From NCBI RefSeq assembly GCF_011074955.1, contig NZ_WUQJ01000028.1:104183-168182 (forward strand): a stretch of 64,000 nt of DNA. The letters run 5' to 3'. The stretch is from Marinobacter caseinilyticus (GTDB lineage Bacteria; Pseudomonadota; Gammaproteobacteria; Pseudomonadales; Oleiphilaceae). The position numbers and the translations under genes are program-made. The notes beneath the pieces are model-generated. The model searched no databases. It saw only the letters and a list, made by a program, of their open reading frames with translations, and had not been told where the DNA came from. Below, in pieces: positions 28,482-36,457 of the stretch. Each line of letters begins with the position of its first letter. The first letter of the stretch is position 1.

Positions 28482-30142
28482 TTTTGCTCACCCCGCTTCA
28501 GCCCGGTCAGCGCCAAATGTTCGTATAAATGGGCAATCTGCTGCTCGGTACGGTCAAGAGCGAAAGTGATACGCTCATGTTGCTGCTTCAGGAACGCAAT
28601 CACCTCCTCGGTCAAGATGGTTTCAGCCCGGCCCTGCAGCTCTGAAAGGACTTGGCGCTGGTCTTTAACCGCTGATTGCGCAGCCACCGCCCTACGCAGC
28701 AATTGGGCGAACTGCTTCGGAGCCTTGGCGGCCAGCCGGTCAAAAACTCCCACGCGCCGCTTCGTGTCCAGCAAGCTTTGATAAATCCGGGTGAGTTGCT
28801 CCGTCTGACCGCTATTCGCCGCAGCCGACGCTTTCAGCACTTTTAGACGTTGAGCCAGTGGCGCTATACCGGCTTCCACTGACGCTCGCCCCGAGGTCCC
28901 GACACCGGCTGTCATTTTGGCCTGTCGCTGCCTTAACATCGCGATGTAAACGGCCAGGTCCTGCTCCTTGTGAGCCAGGGCACTATCGAGCGACACGAGC
29001 TCCGCTACACGGTTGACCGCGACTTGTGCGTCAGCGCCCTCCATGTAGTGTAAAAGGTAGGCAACTCGTGGTTGTGTCAAGGTTCGGCTATCGGCCAGGA
29101 ACCATTCAACATCTTCATGACGGGCCGCTCTTACCAGCGCGTCGTAGGCACCGCTGGCCTCGACTTTCCGAATCAGTAACCGGAGGCTAACCCGCTCACT
29201 CTCGAACGCAGAATTGGCCGCCTGGTAGGCTTCCCCTGCCTGTCCCAGGTAGCCAGACTCATCGTACCCCCTCCCCATTCCAAGCCAGGCGTCGACAACG
29301 CCGGGGTAAGCCAGCGGGTATTTTTTCGCCCGGTGCCACGACTGCATCGCAGCCCGGTAATTTTGCTGACCGGCCAGCGCTAGACCGTGGAAATACAACG
29401 CTTGTGGGGCCTGGTAGCTGTCGAGGTTGATTGTCTTGAGAAACCCTATGGCCTTGTCGTATTCGCTACGCTGATAGGAAAGAACGCCTGCTTTCAGGCG
29501 GATCAGAGCCGTTAGGTCCGACGCCCGCGCGTGATCGTCATCCGCACCGATCATCGCTTCGGCAACTCGCAACGCCACCAGCGCACGGGCCGGATCGCGA
29601 TCTATTCGACTGTATTCTGATGCAAGATTGAGGTAGCCCAGGGCAGCCCAATACCCTGGATCCATCTTTGCCAGAATACGACCGGCCGCCTCGAATTGCT
29701 CTGCTGTCCGACGAAGCTCAGCCAGGGAAAATAAGGCCTGTTGCCGAAGCATTCCGTTCGACACATTAACGGCTTTGGAAACTGCCTCATCAGTCGTCGC
29801 ACGCTTTTCGCCGTTCCAAATGGAAATTTTCGCGAGCTCCAGATAAGCTTCTGCCCGATAATGGCTGCCCTCTGTAGCAACAGCGTCGAGGCTTTTGTAC
29901 GCGTTTTCTCTGAGCCCCACCTGCCATTCGGCCCTCGCCCTAAGAAGATTTGCTCTATCCGATGTCGAGTCGCCAAGCCAGAAGAGAGCCCTTGCGGGCG
30001 CTCCGGCCGCAAGAGAAAATTGCGCCAACCCTACACGGTTTTCGTCACCGGGCTGCGCAGCGCCCAGAGCCGCAGGAGCTGTGGCAAGCATTGCCCACAG
30101 GCAGACTAGAATTTTCGACGCCGAAACGTTGCAACACACCAT
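28478..30142 (-). CDS. secreted TPR-like repeat protein
   Basis: A 554-aa product with a signal peptide (about 1-28, ending near APAALGA) and repeated helical pairs of TPR/Sel1 style (for example ARALFWLGDSTSDRANLLRA and QAPQALYFHGLALAGQQNYR), then a C-terminal coiled-coil-rich part (about 480-545, HERITFALDRTEQQIAHLYE). The start is uncertain between GTG at 30145 and the adjacent ATG at 30142; I use the ATG. It lies 6 bp after the first gene of the operon and overlaps the next by 4 bp. Likely a periplasmic partner of the ExbBD/TonB complex. Confidence 0.72.
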   Translation of the reverse strand: MVCCNVSASKILVCLWAMLATAPAALGAAQPGDENRVGLAQFSLAAGAPARALFWLGDSTSDRANLLRARAEWQVGLRENAYKSLDAVATEGSHYRAEAYLELAKISIWNGEKRATTDEAVSKAVNVSNGMLRQQALFSLAELRRTAEQFEAAGRILAKMDPGYWAALGYLNLASEYSRIDRDPARALVALRVAEAMIGADDDHARASDLTALIRLKAGVLSYQRSEYDKAIGFLKTINLDSYQAPQALYFHGLALAGQQNYRAAMQSWHRAKKYPLAYPGVVDAWLGMGRGYDESGYLGQAGEAYQAANSAFESERVSLRLLIRKVEASGAYDALVRAARHEDVEWFLADSRTLTQPRVAYLLHYMEGADAQVAVNRVAELVSLDSALAHKEQDLAVYIAMLRQRQAKMTAGVGTSGRASVEAGIAPLAQRLKVLKASAAANSGQTEQLTRIYQSLLDTKRRVGVFDRLAAKAPKQFAQLLRRAVAAQSAVKDQRQVLSELQGRAETILTEEVIAFLKQQHERITFALDRTEQQIAHLYEHLALTGLKRGEQK

Positions 30143-30148
30143 CACAGA

Positions 30149-30682
30149 CTACTGCCATTCCTTTAGCGAGAGTTCCGGCTGGAACTCTGGCGCTGGCGCT
30201 GTAAGCACCAACTGAACCTGTTTTTTGCCTTGGGATTTGCGAATCGTAAACTCGGCTTCTCGACGAACATAGTGATCGTTGGCGGCTTGACCATTCAGCG
30301 TGGCGTTAAGTTGATGCTCCCCGAACGGCAAATTGCCAACATACAGTCGCTGAACACCGCCCTGCTCCAGCGCCTGCCGTTCCGGGTCTGTGTACAGATA
30401 GAAAATTGCCGGCAGCCCATTGATGGCCAGTTCTACGGATTCGAGCACCAATGCCTCGGGATCTGCCATCGAAAGGTAAACCGCTACCTGGGTATCCGTG
30501 GGATGAAGTACTTCCTCCTCCAACTCAAAAAGCGTTTGGTTCAGCGCCGCTACATCCGCTTTCAGGGTATCAATTTCCTGGTCCAGTGATTCCGCCCACA
30601 AACTCCCTGAACAAGACGAGAGCAATAGGATGAGTGCACTTTTGACCAGCCAAAAACGGAACAGGTGGGATAAATCGGACAT
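30149..30682 (-). CDS. envelope coiled-coil protein, first gene of the ExbBD-TPR operon
   Basis: A 177-aa product with a hydrophobic signal (FWLVKSALILLLSSC), which could be a lipobox (LSSC) or a signal ending at LWA. A short coiled coil follows (LDQEIDTLKADVAALNQTL, about 33-60), then a beta-rich domain with VYLSMADPEALVLESVEL and GEHQLNATLNG. I do not recognise the family. I took the ATG at 30682 because the secretion signal then starts near the N terminus; an earlier in-frame ATG at 30745 would precede it by 21 residues. No promoter boxes were identified upstream on this strand. Confidence 0.7.
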   Translation of the reverse strand: MSDLSHLFRFWLVKSALILLLSSCSGSLWAESLDQEIDTLKADVAALNQTLFELEEEVLHPTDTQVAVYLSMADPEALVLESVELAINGLPAIFYLYTDPERQALEQGGVQRLYVGNLPFGEHQLNATLNGQAANDHYVRREAEFTIRKSQGKKQVQLVLTAPAPEFQPELSLKEWQ

Positions 30683-30784
30683 GGCAGGCAAAACTCCCGC
30701 AAACTTTAGTAACAAATGTGCAGGAAGAGTAACATTGGGTTTCAATCAAGAACGGTATCCAGATCACCAAATGAAAAAGTGATC

Positions 30785-30801
30785 TGTCGGAAAGTTTTAC
30801 A
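30785..30801 (+). promoter_or_regulatory. candidate PrsR upstream activating site, copy 3
   Basis: TGTCGGAAAGTTTTACA fits TGTCRGNNNNNYTTACA, the 17-bp motif also found upstream of both PEP-CTERM genes (52165-52181, 54829-54845). It starts 103 bp before the GG of a sigma54 promoter at 30888. Assignment to PrsR is inference from the two PEP-CTERM promoters. Confidence 0.6.
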
Positions 30802-30862
30802 TTGATGCGGGGGTGTTTAATCGACAGGCCGTTAAAAATGCTCAAGAAAAATATTATACCTA

Positions 30863-30883
30863 TAGCTATCAGCTAGATAGCTA
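30863..30883. promoter_or_regulatory. palindrome next to the sigma54 promoter
   Basis: The perfect inverted repeat TAGCTATC-agcta-GATAGCTA (8-bp arms, 5-bp spacer) ends 4 bp before the -24 element at 30888. It is placed where a repressor or a second regulator could bind, or where a looped structure could hinder RpoN. The other two sigma54 promoters do not have it. Confidence 0.4.
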
Positions 30884-30886
30884 ATA

Positions 30887-30902
30887 TGGCTTGGTGCTTG
30901 CT
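30887..30902 (+). promoter_or_regulatory. sigma54 (-24/-12) promoter
   Basis: TGGCTTGGTGCTTGCT has GG at 30888-30889 and GC at 30900-30901 with the obligatory 10-bp spacing, plus the TGGC and TTGCT flanks of the RpoN consensus. Expected start of transcription is near 30912. The candidate PrsR site lies 103 bp upstream, a usual distance for an enhancer-binding protein. Confidence 0.65.
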
Positions 30903-30911
30903 TAGGCCAGA

Positions 30912-30997
30912 GGGCGTTAACTCGCGGGTTTTCCCAACGAGTTTCCGTTTGATATGCCGAGCTTTGCCGATGCACCTCAACTGCATCGGCTTTTTTT
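30912..30997 (+). ncRNA. candidate RpoN/PrsR-dependent small RNA
   Basis: About 86 nt from the predicted sigma54 start to the end of a terminator. It begins with a hairpin made of AACTCG (30919-30924) and CGAGTT (30938-30943), with an inner GGG/CCC pairing and TTTT loop, then a linker, then the terminator stem at 30966-30990. There is no ribosome-binding site in front of the single ATG (30954), and the reading frame from it runs through the terminator, so a protein is unlikely. The flanking genes are both on the minus strand, which leaves this promoter without a coding target. Confidence 0.55.
30966..30997 (+). terminator. rho-independent terminator of the candidate sRNA
   Basis: A perfect 9-bp stem, GCCGATGCA (30966-30974) with TGCATCGGC (30982-30990), has a 7-nt loop and is followed by seven T. 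Because the genes on both sides run on the minus strand, it must terminate a plus-strand transcript that starts within the preceding 280 bp. Confidence 0.85.
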
Positions 30998-31045
30998 GTT
31001 CCCTCATCCATTACCCGGAAAGTCGGTAACGTTCTGCGGGAGCGC

Positions 31046-31218
31046 CAACCTCTGCCGGCGGACGGACCTTCGTAGCCGACGCTTCAGCTTCGAAGGGCCC
31101 CTGGAGTTAATCTGGCAGTCCAGGGGCCTGCACCTAAGATGAAGCGCCGGGGACACTGGCTAGCAGCGATTTTCGGTAACCATTGGCAGCGTCCGTGCTG
31201 TCACACCCATCCGCGATG
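31046..31218. repeat. dispersed intergenic palindromic repeat, copy B
   Basis: Inverted-repeat core 31072-31150 with left arm GTAGCCGACGCTTCAGCTTC and GGCCCCTGGA near the loop. It shares the upstream stretch CAACCTYTGCCG and the downstream ATCCGCGATG with copy C (36250-36450) and the core with copy A (5206-5298). It ends 34 bp before the stop codon of the minus-strand VWA gene, that is, in its 3' untranslated region. Confidence 0.75.
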
Positions 31219-31251
31219 AACTTTTTACCCTCTCGGTAATACCTCTCGGCT

Positions 31252-32430
31252 TTACTTACTGAGCTGTTTCATTGCAGATTCAAGACCTTCAATGGTGAGA
31301 GGATACATGTGGTTGTTGACCAGTTGCTGGGTCATACCCAGTGATCCGCCATTATTCCAATACTGCTCCGGCAAAGGATTGAGCCAGACTACCTTACGAA
31401 AATGGTCGGATAACCGTTGAAACCAGGTCGCGCCCGCCTCTTCATTCCAATGCTCGATTGAACCGCCCGGCTGCGCGATTTCATAGGGCGCCATGGTAGC
31501 GTCGCCAACAAAAATCACCTTATAGTCCGAGCTGTATTTGTGAAGAATGTCCCAGGTATTGGTCGTTTCGTTCATCCGCCGGATATTGTCTTTCCAGACG
31601 CTTTCATAGATGAAATTGTGAAAGTAGAAATACTCCATATGCTTGAACTCGACCCTTGCAGCCGAGAACAGCTCCTCGCACACCTTGACGTGAGGGTCCA
31701 TGGAGCCACCCACGTCAAAAAAGATCAGTACCTTCACTGCATTGTGTCGCTCAGGCACCATCTTTAAGTCGAGGTAGCCGGCATTGCGAGCGGTCGAACT
31801 GATGGTGTCATCCAGATCAAGTTGGTCTGCCGCGCCCTGGCGGGCAAACTTCCGCAAGCGACGCATCGCCACTTTGATGTTGCGAATGCCCAATGTAATG
31901 CTGTCATCCAGGTCCTTAAAATCTCGTTTTTCCCAGACCTTGACCGCACGACCATGGCGGCCGTTCTTCTGACCAATACGAAATCCCTCCGGATTATAGC
32001 CGTTAGCGCCAAAAGGCGATGTCCCACCTGTGCCGACCCACTTGTTACCACCTTCATGCCGTTCTTTTTGCTCTTCCATGCGCTTCTTGAAGGCTTCAAT
32101 CAGCTCTTCCAAACCGCCCAGCGATTCTATCTTTGCCTTCTCTTCATCCGACAACTGCTTCTCGAACTCGGCACGCAACCAGTCTTCCGGAATCAGTGCC
32201 TGCATGAGCTCATCAAGGTTCTCAATACCCTTGAAATAAGCATCAAACGCCCGGTCAAATTTGTCGTAATGGCGTTCGTCCTTTACCAGGCAAAGCCTGG
32301 CGAGGTAATAAAACTCCTCCATGTTGGCGAACGCAATGCGGTTTTTCAGCGCCTCGAGCAGGTCGAGAAACTCACGCAGGCTGGCCGGCACCTTGGCCCG
32401 GCGCACTTCCATAAAAAAATCAATCAACAT
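31252..32430 (-). CDS. VWA domain protein, CoxE-like
   Basis: Cytosolic von Willebrand factor A protein of the CoxE/ViaA-like type, 392 aa. The helical N-terminal part includes a charged stretch (EAFKKRMEEQKERHEGG, about 112-128). The VWA domain starts near 232 with a MIDAS motif DVGGS (239-243), which keeps the D-x-G-x-S ligands. Such proteins act with MoxR AAA ATPases as metal- or cofactor-insertion chaperones; the MoxR gene lies 29 bp upstream on the same strand. The client is unknown. Repeat copy B follows its stop codon. Confidence 0.85.
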   Translation of the reverse strand: MLIDFFMEVRRAKVPASLREFLDLLEALKNRIAFANMEEFYYLARLCLVKDERHYDKFDRAFDAYFKGIENLDELMQALIPEDWLRAEFEKQLSDEEKAKIESLGGLEELIEAFKKRMEEQKERHEGGNKWVGTGGTSPFGANGYNPEGFRIGQKNGRHGRAVKVWEKRDFKDLDDSITLGIRNIKVAMRRLRKFARQGAADQLDLDDTISSTARNAGYLDLKMVPERHNAVKVLIFFDVGGSMDPHVKVCEELFSAARVEFKHMEYFYFHNFIYESVWKDNIRRMNETTNTWDILHKYSSDYKVIFVGDATMAPYEIAQPGGSIEHWNEEAGATWFQRLSDHFRKVVWLNPLPEQYWNNGGSLGMTQQLVNNHMYPLTIEGLESAMKQLSK

Positions 32431-32459
32431 AGGCTGCTGCCCCCTGTGTTCAGGGTGAA

Positions 32460-33302
32460 TTAGCTACGGCGGCGTGCCATAAACGCGAGCTTTTGCAACA
32501 GATGCACGTCTTGTTCATTCTTCACCAATGCTCCATACAACGGTGGCAAGGCGGAGCTCAAATCACGATCCTGCAGGAGTTTGGCTGACAACTCATCCGC
32601 CATCAGCAGCTTGAGCCAGTCAATCAGCTCGGATGTTGAGGGCTTCTTTTTCAGGCCTGGGACTTTACGAACATCAAAAAACACTTCCAGTGCGTCTCGC
32701 ACCACTTCCTGCTGCAGATTCGGAAAGTGGACGTCCACAATGCTCTGCATGGTGTCGTGATCCGGAAAACTGATGTAATGGAAAAAGCAGCGGCGCAGGA
32801 AGGCGTCCGGCAATTCTTTTTCATTATTACTGGTAATAACAATGATGGGCCTATGCTTGGCCTTAACCAACGTCTTGGTCTCATAAACATAAAATTCCAT
32901 GCGATCCAGCTCTAGCAACAGATCGTTCGGAAACTCTATGTCCGCCTTATCAATCTCATCAATCAGCAACACCACCTGTTCCTCGGAATCAAACGCTTCC
33001 CAAAGCTTGCCCTGAACGATGTAATTGCTGATGTCTTTGACTTTTTCGTCACCCAGTTGGGAGTCACGCAGGCGAGAAACCGCGTCGTATTCGTAGAGTC
33101 CCTGCTGCGCTTTGGTGGTCGACTTGATGTGCCACGGAATTAATCGCATACCCAACGAAGAGGCCATCTCTTCAGCCAGCAGAGTTTTCCCGGTGCCCGG
33201 CTCACCTTTAATAAGCAATGGCCGCTGTAGAGAGATAGCGGCATTCACAGCCATTTGGAGATCGTCTGTCGCTACATAATTTTCAGTACCGGTAAACTTC
33301 AT
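32460..33302 (-). CDS. MoxR-family AAA+ ATPase
   Basis: Chaperone-type ATPase of 280 aa with Walker A GEPGTGKT (33-40), Walker B VLLIDEIDKAD (111-121), sensor 1 VITSNNEKELPDAF and an arginine-finger region RRCFFHYI. I took the ATG at 33302 over an in-frame TTG three codons earlier. It is paired with the VWA gene downstream (29-bp gap) as in the RavA-ViaA and CoxD-CoxE systems, which suggests the two products work together on a client protein. Confidence 0.9.
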   Translation of the reverse strand: MKFTGTENYVATDDLQMAVNAAISLQRPLLIKGEPGTGKTLLAEEMASSLGMRLIPWHIKSTTKAQQGLYEYDAVSRLRDSQLGDEKVKDISNYIVQGKLWEAFDSEEQVVLLIDEIDKADIEFPNDLLLELDRMEFYVYETKTLVKAKHRPIIVITSNNEKELPDAFLRRCFFHYISFPDHDTMQSIVDVHFPNLQQEVVRDALEVFFDVRKVPGLKKKPSTSELIDWLKLLMADELSAKLLQDRDLSSALPPLYGALVKNEQDVHLLQKLAFMARRRS

Positions 33303-33383
33303 GCTGTTCAATCCTATTCAATGTGTCTCATGGTCAACGAGGCGAGTATAAAGCGTTATGGAAACCGGGAAAACCTTAGCAGG

Positions 33384-35636
33384 CTACTCTTTGCCTTTGC
33401 CGAGGGCCTCATCATGGGCATCTCCTCCCGATTCGTTTTCTTCTGTTTCCGGCAAGGCCTCAAGGTCTGACAAATCGAAATCCTCCATGCCGAAATCTTC
33501 ATCCTCACTGACATTCTCCCCACTATCGGGTTCCTCACCCTTGGCGCCCTCAGGCTCCTTGGACAAACCAGCCGCTTCGCCGTCGTTCAGCAGGGGCGCT
33601 GTCTCGTCAGCATCGGCAACGGCAACGAGTTCTGGTTCAAGCGGCGATGGCTCCGCTCCCAATTCACTCGGCTCTTCAACGTCTTTTATGTGCGGAGGCA
33701 CGGTGTCCAGGTCTTCCGTCAGTTGCGAGGCGTTTCGGCGACACCACCAGAACAGTCCACCGCCAACCAGAACGAAAAGAGTCGTACCACCCGCGACTAC
33801 AGGCCACAACCAGGTCATTTCCAATGGCCGGGTGTCCGGATTTGACGCTGGTGGCGCTGACGCCTGAGGGGTTTCTACCTGGCTTATATCGATGGGGCCG
33901 ACTTCCGGAATACCCGCTGCGGATTCATCGGTATCATCCAGATCCACTGATGACATTTCTGGTTCTGGCTCTGTTGCCGGCAGGGATTGCGATTGAGGCG
34001 ACACTTCCGGTTCAGGCGCTGAGGCCAGTGGAACTTTAGTGTTTTGGGCACCGGGCTCTCTCGGGAATTTCGCGCTGAACGATTCCGGTGCGTAGGCCAA
34101 TGCTTCACCGCCGGTCGTCCGGCCTTGAAACGCTACCCCAACGCGGTAAGTCCCATTGCCCTGATCCGGTGTGATCACGGCAGCCCATTCACCATCACGG
34201 ACGGAGAATGGAAGCCGCGTCGCGACCGTCTCACCGTTATTAAAAGCGACCGCCATGATCACTTCGGAGTGTTCGACATCCAAATCAGGGTGCTCCGGCC
34301 TCACGGTAACGCTGTAACGCGTGTCACTTGGTGAGCCTTCGGCATCGACGACGACCTGCACGGGTGGGCGCAACGTGATTGTGCGGCTAAATTTCCGGGA
34401 GAACGTGGTGCCATCGGCTATCAGTTCGAGGCGGTAGTCGCCCGGCACACTCAAGCGCTGAATCACGTCCCGATATACCCCGTCTGCAGGTGGCTGCTCC
34501 GCCGACAGTTGTTTGCTTCCCATGCGACCATCGTCGGCCGTCAGCATAAGGTTAACATTCAGCACACTCAGAAAATCCGGATCGCTGACCAGTAACGTGT
34601 CTTCATAAAAAGCCGCGTTCACACTGACGGCCTGACCCTGGTAGAAGCGTGCAGGCAATTTCTCCACCACCAGTCTTAGATCGCTCACCACAGTAACCCG
34701 ACTTCCCTCGCCCAGAGTTCCCTCGATCTGCCAACGCCCGGGTTGTGGCTTCTCGACGGTAATCAGGTTATAGCCTGGTTCAACGACCCAACGTAAATTT
34801 TCGGGCTTGTGAGTGGCCGTCATTTGCGAACCGCCGGGGGTTTTAAGAGCCAGCACTCCGGAGGGTGTTTTCGCAGTGGCCACATCACCGGTGAAGATCA
34901 GCGCAGTAAACTCTTCAACCCCGCCGTCTACTTCAAACCCATTGCTTTCGATGGGCACCTGCTCTTGGGGAACTGCGGCGTTTAATGCTGAAATAAAAAC
35001 CCGGCTAAGCTCATCGGCGGACTCTGCAATTGACTGGCTGCCGTTGGTTTCAATGGCGAGAGTCATGAGCAGATCCAGGTCGGCTTCCCGGGACAGGGCA
35101 ACCGTATGGACCTTAGCGCCCTTGTCGCGCAACCGTCGTAACGTATCGCCCAACACCCGCCGGCGTTCGATTTCGTTGGTTCTGTCGCTGGGGGAAACAT
35201 CGACTTTCCCATCCGTGAGTAAAATAAACTGAGTATTGGACAAGTCACCGCGGGTGAAATAATCATCACTTGCGACTTCCAGTGCTTTTCCCAAATTGGT
35301 TCTCAATGCAACCGAGTTGATCTGACTCGAGCGGGTCAGGGCTAGTTCACGCCAGGACGCGTCCACTTCGCCAAATGGCACCAGCATGTTGACATATTCG
35401 CCAAAGGTCCAGACCCCTGAGCGCGTGCCATCGGGTAATAAACGCGCTATAAGCCTTACCGCTGGCTGGCGCAGATTGGCAGGGTCGTTGGTTTTCATAC
35501 TGCCTGAAATATCGACAATAACCCGGATATCGGCATCTTCGGGAAGCGGAGGGATGTCCTTCGACGTTTGGGCATAACCATGCCCACTTAACAGACACAG
35601 AAAAGTGACAGCAACACCCTGAACCAGACCTCTCAT
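33384..35636 (-). CDS. membrane-anchored VWA domain protein (TIGR03503-like)
   Basis: A 750-aa envelope protein. It has a signal peptide (about 1-22, ending HGYAQ), a VWA domain with MIDAS DISGS (42-46) and FILLTDGKVDVS, several beta-sandwich segments, a C-terminal membrane helix (about 625-645, WLWPVVAGGTTLFVLVGG) and a very acidic cytosolic tail ending near LPETEENESGG. The ATG at 35636 is preceded by GGTGGGG. Large VWA proteins of this kind are conserved near rnd and ycgN in marine gammaproteobacteria; the role is unknown. It lies 81 bp upstream of the MoxR gene. Confidence 0.8.
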   Translation of the reverse strand: MRGLVQGVAVTFLCLLSGHGYAQTSKDIPPLPEDADIRVIVDISGSMKTNDPANLRQPAVRLIARLLPDGTRSGVWTFGEYVNMLVPFGEVDASWRELALTRSSQINSVALRTNLGKALEVASDDYFTRGDLSNTQFILLTDGKVDVSPSDRTNEIERRRVLGDTLRRLRDKGAKVHTVALSREADLDLLMTLAIETNGSQSIAESADELSRVFISALNAAVPQEQVPIESNGFEVDGGVEEFTALIFTGDVATAKTPSGVLALKTPGGSQMTATHKPENLRWVVEPGYNLITVEKPQPGRWQIEGTLGEGSRVTVVSDLRLVVEKLPARFYQGQAVSVNAAFYEDTLLVSDPDFLSVLNVNLMLTADDGRMGSKQLSAEQPPADGVYRDVIQRLSVPGDYRLELIADGTTFSRKFSRTITLRPPVQVVVDAEGSPSDTRYSVTVRPEHPDLDVEHSEVIMAVAFNNGETVATRLPFSVRDGEWAAVITPDQGNGTYRVGVAFQGRTTGGEALAYAPESFSAKFPREPGAQNTKVPLASAPEPEVSPQSQSLPATEPEPEMSSVDLDDTDESAAGIPEVGPIDISQVETPQASAPPASNPDTRPLEMTWLWPVVAGGTTLFVLVGGGLFWWCRRNASQLTEDLDTVPPHIKDVEEPSELGAEPSPLEPELVAVADADETAPLLNDGEAAGLSKEPEGAKGEEPDSGENVSEDEDFGMEDFDLSDLEALPETEENESGGDAHDEALGKGKE

Positions 35637-35695
35637 CGAACCCCACCTGATTTCCGTATATTGTCGTTTACAGATCACTTATTCAGAGGATTTCG

Positions 35696-36037
35696 TTACT
35701 TTCGGCTGATCCGATAACGAACCAGGTCCAGAATCCAGACCAACAGCATTACCAAGGCCGCAAGCCCAAGGTTAAAGAAGGCGCGGGCAGCCTCATCGGC
35801 CTGGCCTAGGATGCCTTCATAACCCGCGTGCAACCAAGCCGGAATCCACCAGTTAATGGCCTCTGAAGACTCCACAGGCGTCAGAAAGATAACCACCAAT
35901 GCGGCCTGTAATAACGTTCTCAAACCATACACTGGCAAGAAACGAAACAGCTTCGAGATCATGTAGAAAAAAATGACAAATGCGACCGCATAGAGCGACC
36001 AACTAATAGCGTACGCTAGCTCGGCGTCTGCACCCAT
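35696..36037 (-). CDS. small integral membrane protein, unknown function
   Basis: A 113-aa product with about three membrane segments (near 8-28, 38-54 and 88-106) and a short C-terminal basic end RYRISRK. I do not recognise a family. It lies 59 bp upstream of the VWA gene on the same strand and so probably belongs to the VWA/MoxR unit. Short tandem repeats lie 60-130 bp upstream of its start. Confidence 0.65.
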   Translation of the reverse strand: MGADAELAYAISWSLYAVAFVIFFYMISKLFRFLPVYGLRTLLQAALVVIFLTPVESSEAINWWIPAWLHAGYEGILGQADEAARAFFNLGLAALVMLLVWILDLVRYRISRK

Positions 36038-36098
36038 AATCTGTATCCCGTATGGTTAATTAAAACGTATTTTACTGCCTACAAGGCGGCGCACCTGT

Positions 36099-36166
36099 CT
36101 ATGAGCGTGCTATGCATCTATGATCGTGCTATGAACGTGACCTATCTACCGGACCTATCTACCGGA
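36099..36166. repeat. two short tandem repeats upstream of the membrane-protein gene
   Basis: Two copies of a 16-mer, CTATGAGCGTGCTATG (36099-36114) and CTATGATCGTGCTATG (36118-36133), differ at one base. They are followed by two perfect 13-bp copies of CCTATCTACCGGA (36141-36153, 36154-36166). They lie in the 420-bp gap between two minus-strand genes. Confidence 0.8.
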
Positions 36167-36249
36167 CTTATCGGCTAAAAAGGACCTCGTGAGACCCTCT
36201 GACAGATCGTTCGCATTTTACCGGTAAGCCCGACTATGTTTAGTGGAGC

Positions 36250-36450
36250 CTCAACCTTTGCCGCCGACGGCTCTTTCGTAGCCGACGCTTCAGCTTCGAA
36301 GGGCCTGAGGACAATCTGCCAAGCCGTGGGCCTGCTCCGAAACGGAAGCGACGGCGACCGATACAAACAGCATTCCCAGGTGACCGTCTTCACGGCCAAC
36401 GTCTCTGCTGAATGCCTGCAAAGTCGGTGCTTTCATGCCAATCCGCGATG
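36250..36450. repeat. dispersed intergenic palindromic repeat, copy C
   Basis: Inverted-repeat core 36278-36358. The left arm GTAGCCGACGCTTCAGCTTC is identical to copy B; the right arm reads GTCGCCGTCGCTTCCGTTTC on the other strand. It shares CAACCTTTGCCG upstream and ATCCGCGATG at its right end with copy B. It ends 8 bp from the stop codon of ycgN, again downstream of a minus-strand gene. Confidence 0.75.
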
Positions 36451-36457
36451 TACTGTC

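Noticed and set aside
30682..30700. GG-N10-GC on the minus strand before the first gene of the ExbBD-TPR operon
   Set aside because: It overlaps the ribosome-binding site and start codon, so it cannot be the promoter of that gene.
30954..31142. 62-codon plus-strand frame starting inside the candidate sRNA
   Set aside because: No ribosome site, it runs through the terminator and into repeat copy B, and the product has no recognisable features.
5206..36358. The three hairpin repeats as integron attC sites
   Set aside because: They lack the GTTRRRY/RYYYAAC end boxes, are 5-26 kb apart, separate ordinary core genes and no integrase was seen.
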